Below, piece after piece: positions 27,439 to 35,334 of a stretch of 64,000 bases of DNA. Numbering within the stretch: position 1 is the first letter of the stretch; every line of letters starts with the position of its first letter. Source of the DNA: Puniceibacterium confluentis (GTDB taxonomy: Bacteria; Pseudomonadota; Alphaproteobacteria; Rhodobacterales; Rhodobacteraceae). The notes beneath the pieces are model-generated. The model searched no databases. It saw only the letters and a list, made by a program, of their open reading frames with translations, and was not told the origin of the DNA. The translations under genes and the position numbers were made by a program. Where the stretch lies: positions 124,001 to 188,000 of the forward strand of contig NZ_VOJI01000003.1 of NCBI RefSeq assembly GCF_007923445.1, given 5' to 3'.

Positions 27439-28313
27439 ACGAGAAAGGAATGCACCTCGGAGGACTGGTTTTCAAGCGTTCTGCGCATCTTGACGAAGGC
27501 CGCCGCCTCGAGCTGGCGCACGCGTTCCTTGGACAATCCCAGTTCGGTCCCCAGGCTTTCCAGTGTCCGGGACTCGTCGCGCAGCTTGCGCTCGCGCACG
27601 ATGAACCGCTCGCGCGCGTTCAGGGAATTCATCGCCTTCAGCAGCCACTCGCGCAATTGCGCGGTGTCATGGCTGATTTCCACGATTTCTGCGGCCTGTG
27701 CGCCGTCATCCTGCAACGCGTCGATCCATTCACGGCCCTCGTCCTCGGCGGACTGGGTTGCATTCAGGGAATAATCCGAGCCGGACAGCCGCCCCTCCAT
27801 CATCTCGACGTCGTGCAACGGCACACCGATCTCGGTCGAGATCATCTGGCGCAGCTGGTGTCGGTCCAAAGCCTCGCCGGCTGCCGCCGCCTCGCGCTCG
27901 AGCCGCGCCTGCACCCGCCGCATGTTGAAGAACAGCGATTTCTGCGAGGAGGTCGAGCCGGTCCGCACCATCGACCAGTTGCGCATCACATAGTCCTGAA
28001 TGCTCGCCTTGATCCACCAGACCGCATAGGTCGAAAACCGCACTCCGCGATCGGGGTCGAACTTGTCCGCCGCCTTCATCAGGCCCAGACCGGCCTCCTG
28101 GATAAGATCGTTCATCGGCGCTCCGTAGCGCCTGAACTTCGAAGCCATGGAAATCGCCAGACGCATATAGGCCGTGATCAGCCGGTGCAGCGCCGCTTCG
28201 TCACGTTGATCGCGCCAGGCATAGGCCAGACGCAATTCGGTTTCTGCGTCCAGCAATTCGGCCTTCATGGCACGTCGGGACAGTGTCTGGTCGTTGAAAG
28301 TTCCGATGGCCAT
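27435..28313 (-). CDS. rpoH: RNA polymerase sigma-32-family factor, RpoH
   Basis: The protein has 292 residues. Region 2 (AYMRLAISMASKFRRYG, DLIQEAGLGLMKAADKFD and the -10 element helix STYAVWWIKASIQDYVMRNWS) is followed by the RpoH box near residues 125-140. Region 4 carries LGTELGLSKERVRQLEAAA. Rhodobacterales usually carry two RpoH factors. The sequence looks more like the RpoHII type, used in singlet-oxygen and general stress, but that subgroup call is from memory. GGGGAG precedes the ATG. The divergent spacer contains a perfect dyad at 28401-28415. Confidence 0.9.
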   Translation of the reverse strand: MAIGTFNDQTLSRRAMKAELLDAETELRLAYAWRDQRDEAALHRLITAYMRLAISMASKFRRYGAPMNDLIQEAGLGLMKAADKFDPDRGVRFSTYAVWWIKASIQDYVMRNWSMVRTGSTSSQKSLFFNMRRVQARLEREAAAAGEALDRHQLRQMISTEIGVPLHDVEMMEGRLSGSDYSLNATQSAEDEGREWIDALQDDGAQAAEIVEISHDTAQLREWLLKAMNSLNARERFIVRERKLRDESRTLESLGTELGLSKERVRQLEAAAFVKMRRTLENQSSEVHSFLV

Positions 28314-28400
28314 GCTATCTCCCCTCAAATCACGCGTCGGTGTCGCACCCTTTGAGGGCGCTACACACAGATATACGGGTCACAAACGCCGCCGGATCGC

Positions 28401-28415
28401 TTTTGGTTTCCAAAA
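28401..28415. promoter_or_regulatory. Perfect inverted repeat upstream of rpoH
   Basis: TTTTGG-TTT-CCAAAA is a perfect dyad of 6-bp arms, 88 bases upstream of the rpoH start and 129 bases upstream of the glutathione transferase start. It could be an operator for either divergent gene. I do not recognise the binding protein. Confidence 0.35.
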
Positions 28416-28543
28416 TATCTTGCATGCTCACGCATTCTTGAAGCCAATCATCACGCGAGGTGATGCCGCAGGGCACAGAATCGCGCTGGGTTCCCTGCCG
28501 GGGAGCGGCTAAAACCATGCCGAGGCAGTTTGGAGAAACCGAC

Positions 28544-29266
28544 ATGACATATCAGCTTTATCTGGGCGACTATTCCTACTCCAGCTGGTCGCTGCGCGGG
28601 TGGCTGCTGTTGCACCGCTGGGGTCTGCCGATGGACATCACCTTTGTCGATTTCTCCGAAGCCTCTGTCGCGCAGCAGATGCAGGCGATCCCCCCCGCCC
28701 GGACGGTTCCGACCCTCGTCACCCCCGAAGGCAGCGTGATCTGGGACAGCCTCGCCATGGCCGAAGAACTGGCGAGCCGCCATCCCGACGCCCAGATCTG
28801 GCCTGTCGATCCAGCCGCCCGTGCCACCGCCCGTTCCCTCGTGGCGGAAATGCACTCCGGCTTTACCGCGCTGCGCAGCGAATGCCCGATGAACCTGCGC
28901 GCCGCCTATTCCGACTATGCCCCGCCGCCCGAGGTTCTCGCCGACCTGAGCCGGATCGACCTGATCTGGTCCTATTCCCGAAACAGGCACGGCGCGGGTG
29001 GTCCGTGGCTCTGCGGCACCTATAGCGCCGCGGATGCGTTTTTTGCCCCTGTCGCGATGCGCATTGCCGGATATGGCCTTCCCGTCTCGCCCGAGGCACA
29101 GGCCTATGTGCAGGCGCATCTGACCGATCCGGCGCTGCGCCAATGGCGCGCCATGGGCCTGGAACGTGGCTCTGACCTGCCGCAATACGCCCGGACCCAC
29201 AGCCGCCGCCCCTGGCCCGGCGACACCGCGTCCGGGTCGGATGCCGCCGAGAGCCTGGACCTGTGA
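28544..29266 (+). CDS. Glutathione S-transferase family protein
   Basis: The protein has 240 residues. An N-terminal thioredoxin-like domain (LYLGDYSYSSWSLRGWLLLH, with serines near the usual catalytic position, and PARTVPTLVTPEGSVIWDS with the cis-proline) is followed by an all-helical C-terminal domain. GGAGAAAC precedes the ATG at 28544. It conjugates or binds glutathione in the cytosol, with no visible substrate clue. It is divergent from rpoH, so a shared stress response is possible. Confidence 0.88.
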   Translation: MTYQLYLGDYSYSSWSLRGWLLLHRWGLPMDITFVDFSEASVAQQMQAIPPARTVPTLVTPEGSVIWDSLAMAEELASRHPDAQIWPVDPAARATARSLVAEMHSGFTALRSECPMNLRAAYSDYAPPPEVLADLSRIDLIWSYSRNRHGAGGPWLCGTYSAADAFFAPVAMRIAGYGLPVSPEAQAYVQAHLTDPALRQWRAMGLERGSDLPQYARTHSRRPWPGDTASGSDAAESLDL

Positions 29267-29325
29267 CGGGCTGCTGTCGCGGCCCCTGCGGGAAAACGCA
29301 CAAAGTTAACGTGCGCGGGCCTTTG

Positions 29326-29340
29326 TTAACCATTCGATAA
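29326..29340 (+). promoter_or_regulatory. CtrA-like binding site upstream of comM
   Basis: TTAA-N7-ATAA, one mismatch from the CtrA consensus TTAA-N7-TTAA, lies 45 bases before the comM start. A further TTAAC half-site is at 29306-29310. In several Rhodobacterales comM belongs to the CtrA regulon of gene-transfer-agent and competence genes, which makes the site plausible. Confidence 0.45.
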
Positions 29341-29384
29341 CCCTGCTCGCGCCACCCTTGCCGTGGCAACGAACAAGGGGCGGT

Positions 29385-30899
29385 ATGGTCGCAACTTCCT
29401 ACACCGTCGCGTTCGAAGGGGTCGAGGCCCGCCCGGTCGAGGTGCAATGCGCCGTGACCCCGGGGCTGCCGTCCTTTTCCATCGTCGGCCTGCCGGACAA
29501 GGCGGTGTCCGAAGCGCGTGACCGGGTCCGCACCGCGCTCACGTCGATGGCCATCGCCTTGCCGTCCAAGCGCATCACGATCAACCTGTCGCCCGCGGAC
29601 ATGCCCAAGGAAGGGTCGCATTTTGACCTGCCCATCGCGCTGGCGCTGCTTGCCGCGCTTGACATCATCCCGCAGGACGAGGTGGCGCAGCTGATGTCGC
29701 TGGGCGAACTCTCGCTGGACGGTTCGCTGGTCCCGGTGCAGGGGGCCCTGCCCGCCGCAATGACCGCCGCCGAAGAAAGCCGCACCCTCATCTGCCCCAG
29801 CGCCTCCGGGGCCGAGGCCGCCTGGGTCGAGGCCTGCACCGTGCTTGCGCCGGGCAATCTGCTGCAGCTAGTCCATCATTTCACCGGGCGCACCATCCTG
29901 TCGCCCAGCACCGCGGGCGAAGTGCAGACCGCGCCCGTGACACGTGACCTGTCTGACGTCAAAGGCCAGGAAAGGGCCAAGCGCGCGCTGGAAATCGCCG
30001 CGGCCGGCCGCCACCACCTGATGCTCATCGGCACACCCGGTTCGGGAAAATCCATGCTTGCAGCCCGCCTGCCCGACCTGCTGCCGCCGCTCAACGCGGT
30101 CGAGGCGCTGGAAACCTCGATGATCCACTCGCTTGCCGGGCTGCTGGACGAAGGCGGCATCTCGCGCAGCCGCCCGTTCCGCGATCCTCATCATACCGCC
30201 TCCATGGCGGCGATCGTCGGCGGCGGACGCCGGGCGCAACCGGGCGAAATCAGCCTCGCGCACAACGGCGTGCTGTTCATGGACGAATTCCCGGAATTTT
30301 CCCGCACCGTTCTGGAAACGCTGCGCCAGCCCATCGAAACCGGCGAGATCATGATCGCCCGCGCCAATGCGCATGTCACCTATCCCTGTCGCTTCATGCT
30401 GGTGGCCGCCGCCAATCCCTGCAAATGCGGCTATCTTTCCGATGCCTCCCGGGCATGCTCGCGGGCTCCGGTCTGTGGCGAAGACTACCTTGGCCGCATC
30501 TCGGGGCCGCTGATGGACCGGTTCGACATGCGTGTCGAGGTGCCGCCCGTTGCCTTCACCGACCTCGGCCTGCCGGCCTCGGGCGAAAGTTCGGCCACCG
30601 TAGCGCGGCGCGTCGCCACCGCCCGCGACCTGCAAAGCCGCCGGTTCGGCGGTCAGACCGGCCTGCGGACCAATGCCGATGCCCAGGGCCGGGTGCTGGA
30701 AGAAATCTGCACTCATGACAGCGAAAGCCGCAGCTTGATGCTGCGCGCCGCCGAGCGGTTCGGCCTGTCGGCCCGCGGCTATCACCGGGTGCTGCGGGTA
30801 GCGCGCACCATCGCCGATCTCGACAGCGCCGAGATCATCCGCCGCCCGCACATGGCCGAGGCCCTCAGCTACCGGCTGTTTTCGGCAAACGACGCCTGA
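29385..30899 (+). CDS. comM: YifB/ComM-family Mg-chelatase-like AAA+ ATPase
   Basis: ComM is a hexameric branch-migration helicase that helps integrate transformed DNA. The 504 residues have an N-terminal Lon-protease-like ChlI domain (about 1-165) and a Mg-chelatase AAA+ domain. The latter has Walker A (GTPGSGKSMLA), Walker B (LFMDEFPEF) and the zinc-like cysteines in NPCKCGYLSDASRACSRAPVC. The C-terminal helical domain ends near AEALSYR. The ATG at 29385 has AAGGGG upstream. Its 3' end overlaps the convergent esterase gene by 31 bases. Confidence 0.93.
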   Translation: MVATSYTVAFEGVEARPVEVQCAVTPGLPSFSIVGLPDKAVSEARDRVRTALTSMAIALPSKRITINLSPADMPKEGSHFDLPIALALLAALDIIPQDEVAQLMSLGELSLDGSLVPVQGALPAAMTAAEESRTLICPSASGAEAAWVEACTVLAPGNLLQLVHHFTGRTILSPSTAGEVQTAPVTRDLSDVKGQERAKRALEIAAAGRHHLMLIGTPGSGKSMLAARLPDLLPPLNAVEALETSMIHSLAGLLDEGGISRSRPFRDPHHTASMAAIVGGGRRAQPGEISLAHNGVLFMDEFPEFSRTVLETLRQPIETGEIMIARANAHVTYPCRFMLVAAANPCKCGYLSDASRACSRAPVCGEDYLGRISGPLMDRFDMRVEVPPVAFTDLGLPASGESSATVARRVATARDLQSRRFGGQTGLRTNADAQGRVLEEICTHDSESRSLMLRAAERFGLSARGYHRVLRVARTIADLDSAEIIRRPHMAEALSYRLFSANDA

Positions 30900-31768
30900 A
30901 CAAACCCCGCCACGCGGCGCAGACTGGCGCGGGCTTCGGGCAGCCAGCCATCAAAGATCTGCCACACATGTGGACAGTCGGGTTCGATGTCGACCGCGAC
31001 GGTTGCGCCGAATTCGCGCAGTCTCGCGGCCATCCTGAGACCGTCATCGCGCAGCACTTCGGTCTCGCTCAGCTGGATCAGCACCGGCGGAGCGCCGGGA
31101 AAATCTGCATAAAGCGGCGACGCACGCGGATCGCGCCGGTCCGCCTCTTGCATGTAGATGCCCACAAGCTCTTCCAGCCGCTCGACCGGCAGCAACGGAT
31201 CGCGCTGCCGGTTGGCGGTCAGGCTGCCGCCGGTTCCGGCCAGGTCCACCCAGGGCGAAAACGCAAAGGCCGCACGCGGCGCCCTGCCCTGGGCACAGGC
31301 CCAGGCGAGCAGTGCGAACATCAGCCCGCCTCCTGCGGAATCGCCGCCCAGCACAATGTCCTGCGGCCGGTATCCCAGGGCCTCCAGCCGCTGAAAGGCC
31401 GCCACAGCATCGTCGAAGGCCGCCGGAAACCGGGCCAGTGGCGCCAGCCGGTAACGCGGGGCGCAAACTTCGATGCCGGTCATCCGCGACAACCGCCCGA
31501 TGAGCCCGCAATGGGTGCGCGGATGTCCGGAGATATAGGCGCCGCCATGCAGGTACAGGATCACCCGGCCGGGCTGGCAGGCCCCGGCCGAAATCCAGTG
31601 CAGCCCGCCAGGTCGCTCGAGGTGCCGCAGATAGGGCGGCGCCCGAAACAGCCAGCGCGCGGTGCGGGCAAAGTCGCGGTCCGCATGATCCGGGCCCCGG
31701 GTGCGGCGCAACCTGGGTTTGGCGACCAGCCGCATCTGCCAGTTCAGCAGACGCAGCTGCCAGCTCAT
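30869..31768 (-). CDS. Alpha/beta-hydrolase, hormone-sensitive-lipase-type esterase
   Basis: The protein has 299 residues. The oxyanion-hole motif HGGAYISG (about 74-81), the nucleophile elbow [10 protein letters not shown] (serine at about 147) and a late histidine in [12 protein letters not shown] define the HSL/GDXG esterase family. It has no signal peptide, so it is cytosolic. It is the gene after gshB, overlapping it by four bases (ATGA). The C-terminal codons run 31 bases into comM on the opposite strand. Substrate unknown; short-chain esters are typical. Confidence 0.87.
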   Translation of the reverse strand: MSWQLRLLNWQMRLVAKPRLRRTRGPDHADRDFARTARWLFRAPPYLRHLERPGGLHWISAGACQPGRVILYLHGGAYISGHPRTHCGLIGRLSRMTGIEVCAPRYRLAPLARFPAAFDDAVAAFQRLEALGYRPQDIVLGGDSAGGGLMFALLAWACAQGRAPRAAFAFSPWVDLAGTGGSLTANRQRDPLLPVERLEELVGIYMQEADRRDPRASPLYADFPGAPPVLIQLSETEVLRDDGLRMAARLREFGATVAVDIEPDCPHVWQIFDGWLPEARASLRRVAGFVQASFAENSR

Positions 31769-32700
31769 GCGCGCCGAGCTTCGATCGCGATCCAGATCTT
31801 TTCGGCGATGTTCACCCCGTCGAAACGCTCAAGCTCCTGGATGCCGGTTGGCGAGGTCACGTTGATCTCGGTCAGGTAATCTCCGATCACGTCGATGCCG
31901 ACAAAGATCTGGCCCTTTTCCTTCAGCAGCGGCCCGATCGTCGCGCAGATCTCGCGGTCACGCTCGGTCAGGGCAACCTTTTCGGGACGTCCCCCCACAT
32001 GCATGTTTGACCGCACCTCCCCCGCCGCCGGCACCCGGTTGATCGCGCCCACTGCCTCGCCATCCACGAGAATGACCCGCTTGTCGCCCTTGGACACGGC
32101 GGGAAGGTATTTCTGGACGATCAGCGGTTCGCGGCTGAATCCGGAAAACAGCTCGTGCAGCGATGAAAGATTGCGGTCATTGGCATCCAGACGGAACACG
32201 CCGGCACCGCCATTGCCATACAGCGGCTTCAGAATGACATCGCCATGCCGCGCCTTGAAATCGCGGATTGTCTGAAGGTCACGCGCAATGGTCGTCGGCG
32301 GGGTGAGCTGCGGAAAGTCCAGTACCATCAGTTTTTCAGGGTAATTGCGGACCCAGAACGGATCGTTGACCACCAAGGTGCCGGGTGCCAGCCGATCCAG
32401 CAGATGGGTCGTGGTGATGTAATGCATGTCAAACGGCGGATCCTGCCGCAGCCAGACTACATCAAAGCCTGACAGATCGACCGTTTCCATGTCACCCAAA
32501 AGGGCGTGATTGCCCTGGACCCGCTGCACGGTCAGGGCGTGCCCCCGCGCTGTTATACGTCCTTCCTCATAAGCGAGGTGGTCGGGCGTGTAATAAAACA
32601 GTTCGTGGCCGCGGGCCTGCGCCTCTTCGGCCAGCCGGAACGTGCTGTCTGCATTGATATTGACCGGACCGATCGGGTCCATCTGAAAGGCGATTTTCAT
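31765..32700 (-). CDS. gshB: Glutathione synthetase
   Basis: GshB joins gamma-glutamylcysteine and glycine using ATP. The 311 residues are ATP-grasp: N-terminal [15 protein letters not shown], then [30 protein letters not shown] for ATP, and the metal-binding [13 protein letters not shown] near the end. These match bacterial GshB closely. The ATG at 32700 is the family start. It is 63 bases after yraN and coupled to the esterase. Confidence 0.96.
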   Translation of the reverse strand: MKIAFQMDPIGPVNINADSTFRLAEEAQARGHELFYYTPDHLAYEEGRITARGHALTVQRVQGNHALLGDMETVDLSGFDVVWLRQDPPFDMHYITTTHLLDRLAPGTLVVNDPFWVRNYPEKLMVLDFPQLTPPTTIARDLQTIRDFKARHGDVILKPLYGNGGAGVFRLDANDRNLSSLHELFSGFSREPLIVQKYLPAVSKGDKRVILVDGEAVGAINRVPAAGEVRSNMHVGGRPEKVALTERDREICATIGPLLKEKGQIFVGIDVIGDYLTEINVTSPTGIQELERFDGVNIAEKIWIAIEARRA

Positions 32701-32763
32701 GCCGCATCCCTTGCATTTTGGCCCCTTTACATGGCGCAACCTGCAGGGCGGTGCAATGGCCCG

Positions 32764-33156
32764 CTAAAATTGACCGAAGGCGTTTTCAATCACCTGGATG
32801 GCACCCTGACCGTCGACGAGGGCCACGTCAAAGCGCACATCGGTCAGTTGCCCGCGCGGCTGTGTGCCCAGATATTCTTCTGCGGAGGCATAGATCCGCC
32901 GCATCTGCGCCCTTGAAATGCGCTCTGCCGCACGTGAAAAGGTGCGGCTCTTCTTGACTTCAACAAAGATCAGACCGTCCCCGTCGCGGGCGATCAGGTC
33001 GATTTCACCACTCTTGCCACGCCAACGTTGCCGGTCCGTCGGAAAGCCCCGGCGTTCGTAGTCCTGCGCAATCCGTATTTCCGCCGACATCCCGGAGTGA
33101 TGGTTGACGGCGCCACGGTCACTGATCTGGCTGCTGCACGCCTGCCCTGCCGTCAT
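32764..33156 (-). CDS. yraN: YraN/UPF0102-family endonuclease-like protein
   Basis: The protein has 130 residues. The restriction-endonuclease-like fold shows RRGFPTDRQRWRGKSGEIDLIARDGDGLIFVEVK, with the acidic and lysine positions (GEID, then EVK) typical of PD-(D/E)XK nucleases. A conserved RISRAQMRRIYASA helix follows. Its cellular role is unknown. It follows rsmI by 40 bases, a common pairing. The ATG at 33156 is used, though a start at codon 22 (MSAEIRIAQ) is possible. Confidence 0.85.
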   Translation of the reverse strand: MTAGQACSSQISDRGAVNHHSGMSAEIRIAQDYERRGFPTDRQRWRGKSGEIDLIARDGDGLIFVEVKKSRTFSRAAERISRAQMRRIYASAEEYLGTQPRGQLTDVRFDVALVDGQGAIQVIENAFGQF

Positions 33157-33196
33157 CCTTACGGTTCCCTTCTTGTTGCTCGCACTGGCCTGCCGG

Positions 33197-34057
33197 TCAA
33201 TCCTGCCGCCCCAGCCGCATCGCCTGCTGATACACCGGACGACGGGGCAGGCTGTACATCTGCGAAACAAAGTCCGACGCATCCCGCACCGACATCGTCT
33301 TCAGTGCCGTCTCCAGTGCGGTGGTAACATCCTGTTCGCTAATATTCGGTGAATCGCCACGCGCCACCAGCACAACGATCTCGCCCTTGACCGTGCTGCC
33401 TGTCAGGGATTCGGACAGGGATGTCAGGGTGCCGCGAAGACATTCCTCGAATTTCTTCGTCAGTTCCCGGCACACCACCGCCTTGCGGTCGCCCAGCACC
33501 TCGGCCGCGTCACGCAACATCGCGGCGACCCGCTTGGGTGATTCGTAGAACACCAGCGTTGCAGGAACCTCGGCAAGGGACCTGAGCTGTGTCTTGCGCT
33601 GGCCGCTGGCGTTCGGCAGGAACCCCGCGAACAGAAACCGGTCGGTCGGCAACCCGGCCAGGGTCAGCGCCGTTACCACTGCCGAAGCTCCGGGCGCGGC
33701 GGTCGCCGACATCCCTTCTTCGACGCAGGCGCGCATCAGATCGAACCCCGGGTCCGATATCATCGGCGTTCCTGCCTCGGAGGCATAAGCGACTGATTTC
33801 CCCGCGGCCATGTCGGCCATCAGCCGTGGCCGTGCACGGTCGCCGTTGTGGTCGTGATAGGGCACCAGCGGACGGTCCCCCAGCGAAACCCCGTGGATTT
33901 CCATCAGCCTGCGCAGGCTGCGGGTGTCTTCGGCGGCCAGCACATCCGCGGTCGCAAGAATGTCCAGCGCCCGCAGAGTGATGTCGCGTGCATTGCCGAT
34001 CGGCACCGCCACCAGGTACAGACCCGGCGTCAACTTGCTCGCTCCCGGAATCTTCAT
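33197..34057 (-). CDS. rsmI: 16S rRNA (cytidine-1402-2'-O)-methyltransferase
   Basis: RsmI 2'-O-methylates C1402 of 16S rRNA. The 286 residues have the tetrapyrrole-methylase fold: LYLVAVPIGNARDITLRAL, the AEDTRSLRRLM segment, ASEAGTPMISDPGF and APGASAVVTAL for SAM, and FYESPKRV. The C-terminal RsmI helical domain is present. It is divergent from the LpoA-like gene (86 bases between the starts) and followed by yraN, as in many proteobacteria. Confidence 0.95.
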   Translation of the reverse strand: MKIPGASKLTPGLYLVAVPIGNARDITLRALDILATADVLAAEDTRSLRRLMEIHGVSLGDRPLVPYHDHNGDRARPRLMADMAAGKSVAYASEAGTPMISDPGFDLMRACVEEGMSATAAPGASAVVTALTLAGLPTDRFLFAGFLPNASGQRKTQLRSLAEVPATLVFYESPKRVAAMLRDAAEVLGDRKAVVCRELTKKFEECLRGTLTSLSESLTGSTVKGEIVVLVARGDSPNISEQDVTTALETALKTMSVRDASDFVSQMYSLPRRPVYQQAMRLGRQD

Positions 34058-34143
34058 TGGACCAATCCCCCGCCTCGTTTATGCTTCCCGGCAATATACG
34101 CGGGTCCAAACCCGCGCCCAAAACCCGAGGGAGTTCGTCCACC

Positions 34144-35334
34144 ATGATTGCCGTTTTGTCCACCGCCCGCAAGGCGATCCGCCGCGGAGCCGTGCTCGCC
34201 TCCTGTCTGTGGCTTGCTGCCTGTGATCCGTCAATGATGGGGCCACTGGGCGGATCCAGTGGTGCGGGCGGGCCGCAGATCGACACCAATGCGCCGGTTC
34301 AGGTGGCGTTGCTGGTGCCGAAATCCGACCCCGGCGCCGCCCCGGTGGCGCGCGGACTGGAAAACGCCGTGCGGCTGGCCATGGCCGACCTGCAGGGCGT
34401 CCGCATTGATCTCCGGGTCTATGACACCGCCGGATCTGCCAGCGTTGCGGCCTCCAAGGCGCAGCAGGCGGTGGACGAAGGTGCCAAGATCATCCTTGGC
34501 CCGCTGTTCGGCGAATCGGCCAATGCCGCCGCGGTCGCCGTCGCCGACGAAGGCGTCAACGTTCTGAGTTTTTCCAACAACACCTCGATCGCCGGCGGCA
34601 ATCTGTTTGTGCTGGGTGCGACCTTTGACAATACCGCTGACCGGCTGATGAGCTATGCCACCCGCCAGGGCAAGGGGGACGTGGTCGTACTTCACACCGA
34701 CAGCGTCGCCGGCCAGTTGGGCCGCAACGCCATCACCGCCGCCGCGGCGCGCAACGGCGGGTCCGTGGTCGGGTCCGTGCCCTACAAGCTGAACACCGAC
34801 AGCCTGAATTCGGCGCTCAATCAGGTCAAGGGCATGGTCGACAGCGGTGCCGCCAAGTCGATGTTCATCACCGACAACTACGACGGCGGCCTGTCGGTCG
34901 TGCTGCAACTGGGGCCGGAACGCGGCATCAACCCGGCCTCGACCCAGTACATCGGCCTGACCCGGTGGGACGTGCGTCCGGACGCCTTCCGCCTGCCCGG
35001 GATCGAAGGCAGTTACTTTGCGCTGCCCGACGTCGCGATGAACAACAACTTCGAGGCGCGCTATGCCAATGCCTACGGCAGCGCGCCGCATGCGCTGGCC
35101 GGGCTGGGCTATGACGGCATCGCTGCCATCGGTGCCCTGGTAAGTCAGGGTCGCCGCGATGCGCTGACGGGTCGCGCCCTGACGCAAGCGTCTGGCTTCC
35201 AGGGCACAGGCGGTGTATTCCGGCTGCTGTCGGACGGCACCAACCAGCGTGGCCTGGCTGTCGCGACAGTACGCAACAGCCAGGTGGTGATCCTTGACCC
35301 TGCCCCAAGAAGCTTCGGCGGCGCCGGTTTCTAA
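34144..35334 (+). CDS. Penicillin-binding-protein activator (LpoA-like) lipoprotein
   Basis: The protein has 396 residues. A signal peptide ends in lipobox LWLAAC (C about 24), followed by a periplasmic leucine-binding-type domain (QVALLVPKSDPGAA, IILGPLFGESANAAAVAVAD and VLSFSNN). This matches the C-terminal domain of LpoA, which stimulates PBP1a from the outer membrane. The N-terminal TPR domain of gammaproteobacterial LpoA is absent. The location next to rsmI and yraN is the classical LpoA locus. A role in activating a penicillin-binding protein is inferred. Confidence 0.83.
   Translation: MIAVLSTARKAIRRGAVLASCLWLAACDPSMMGPLGGSSGAGGPQIDTNAPVQVALLVPKSDPGAAPVARGLENAVRLAMADLQGVRIDLRVYDTAGSASVAASKAQQAVDEGAKIILGPLFGESANAAAVAVADEGVNVLSFSNNTSIAGGNLFVLGATFDNTADRLMSYATRQGKGDVVVLHTDSVAGQLGRNAITAAAARNGGSVVGSVPYKLNTDSLNSALNQVKGMVDSGAAKSMFITDNYDGGLSVVLQLGPERGINPASTQYIGLTRWDVRPDAFRLPGIEGSYFALPDVAMNNNFEARYANAYGSAPHALAGLGYDGIAAIGALVSQGRRDALTGRALTQASGFQGTGGVFRLLSDGTNQRGLAVATVRNSQVVILDPAPRSFGGAGF

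Noticed and set aside
28380-28440. EcfG- or RpoE-type promoter for rpoH
   Set aside because: GGAAAC-N17-CGTT and CGATCC-N18-TATATC each need mismatches, and EcfG systems are generally missing from Rhodobacterales.
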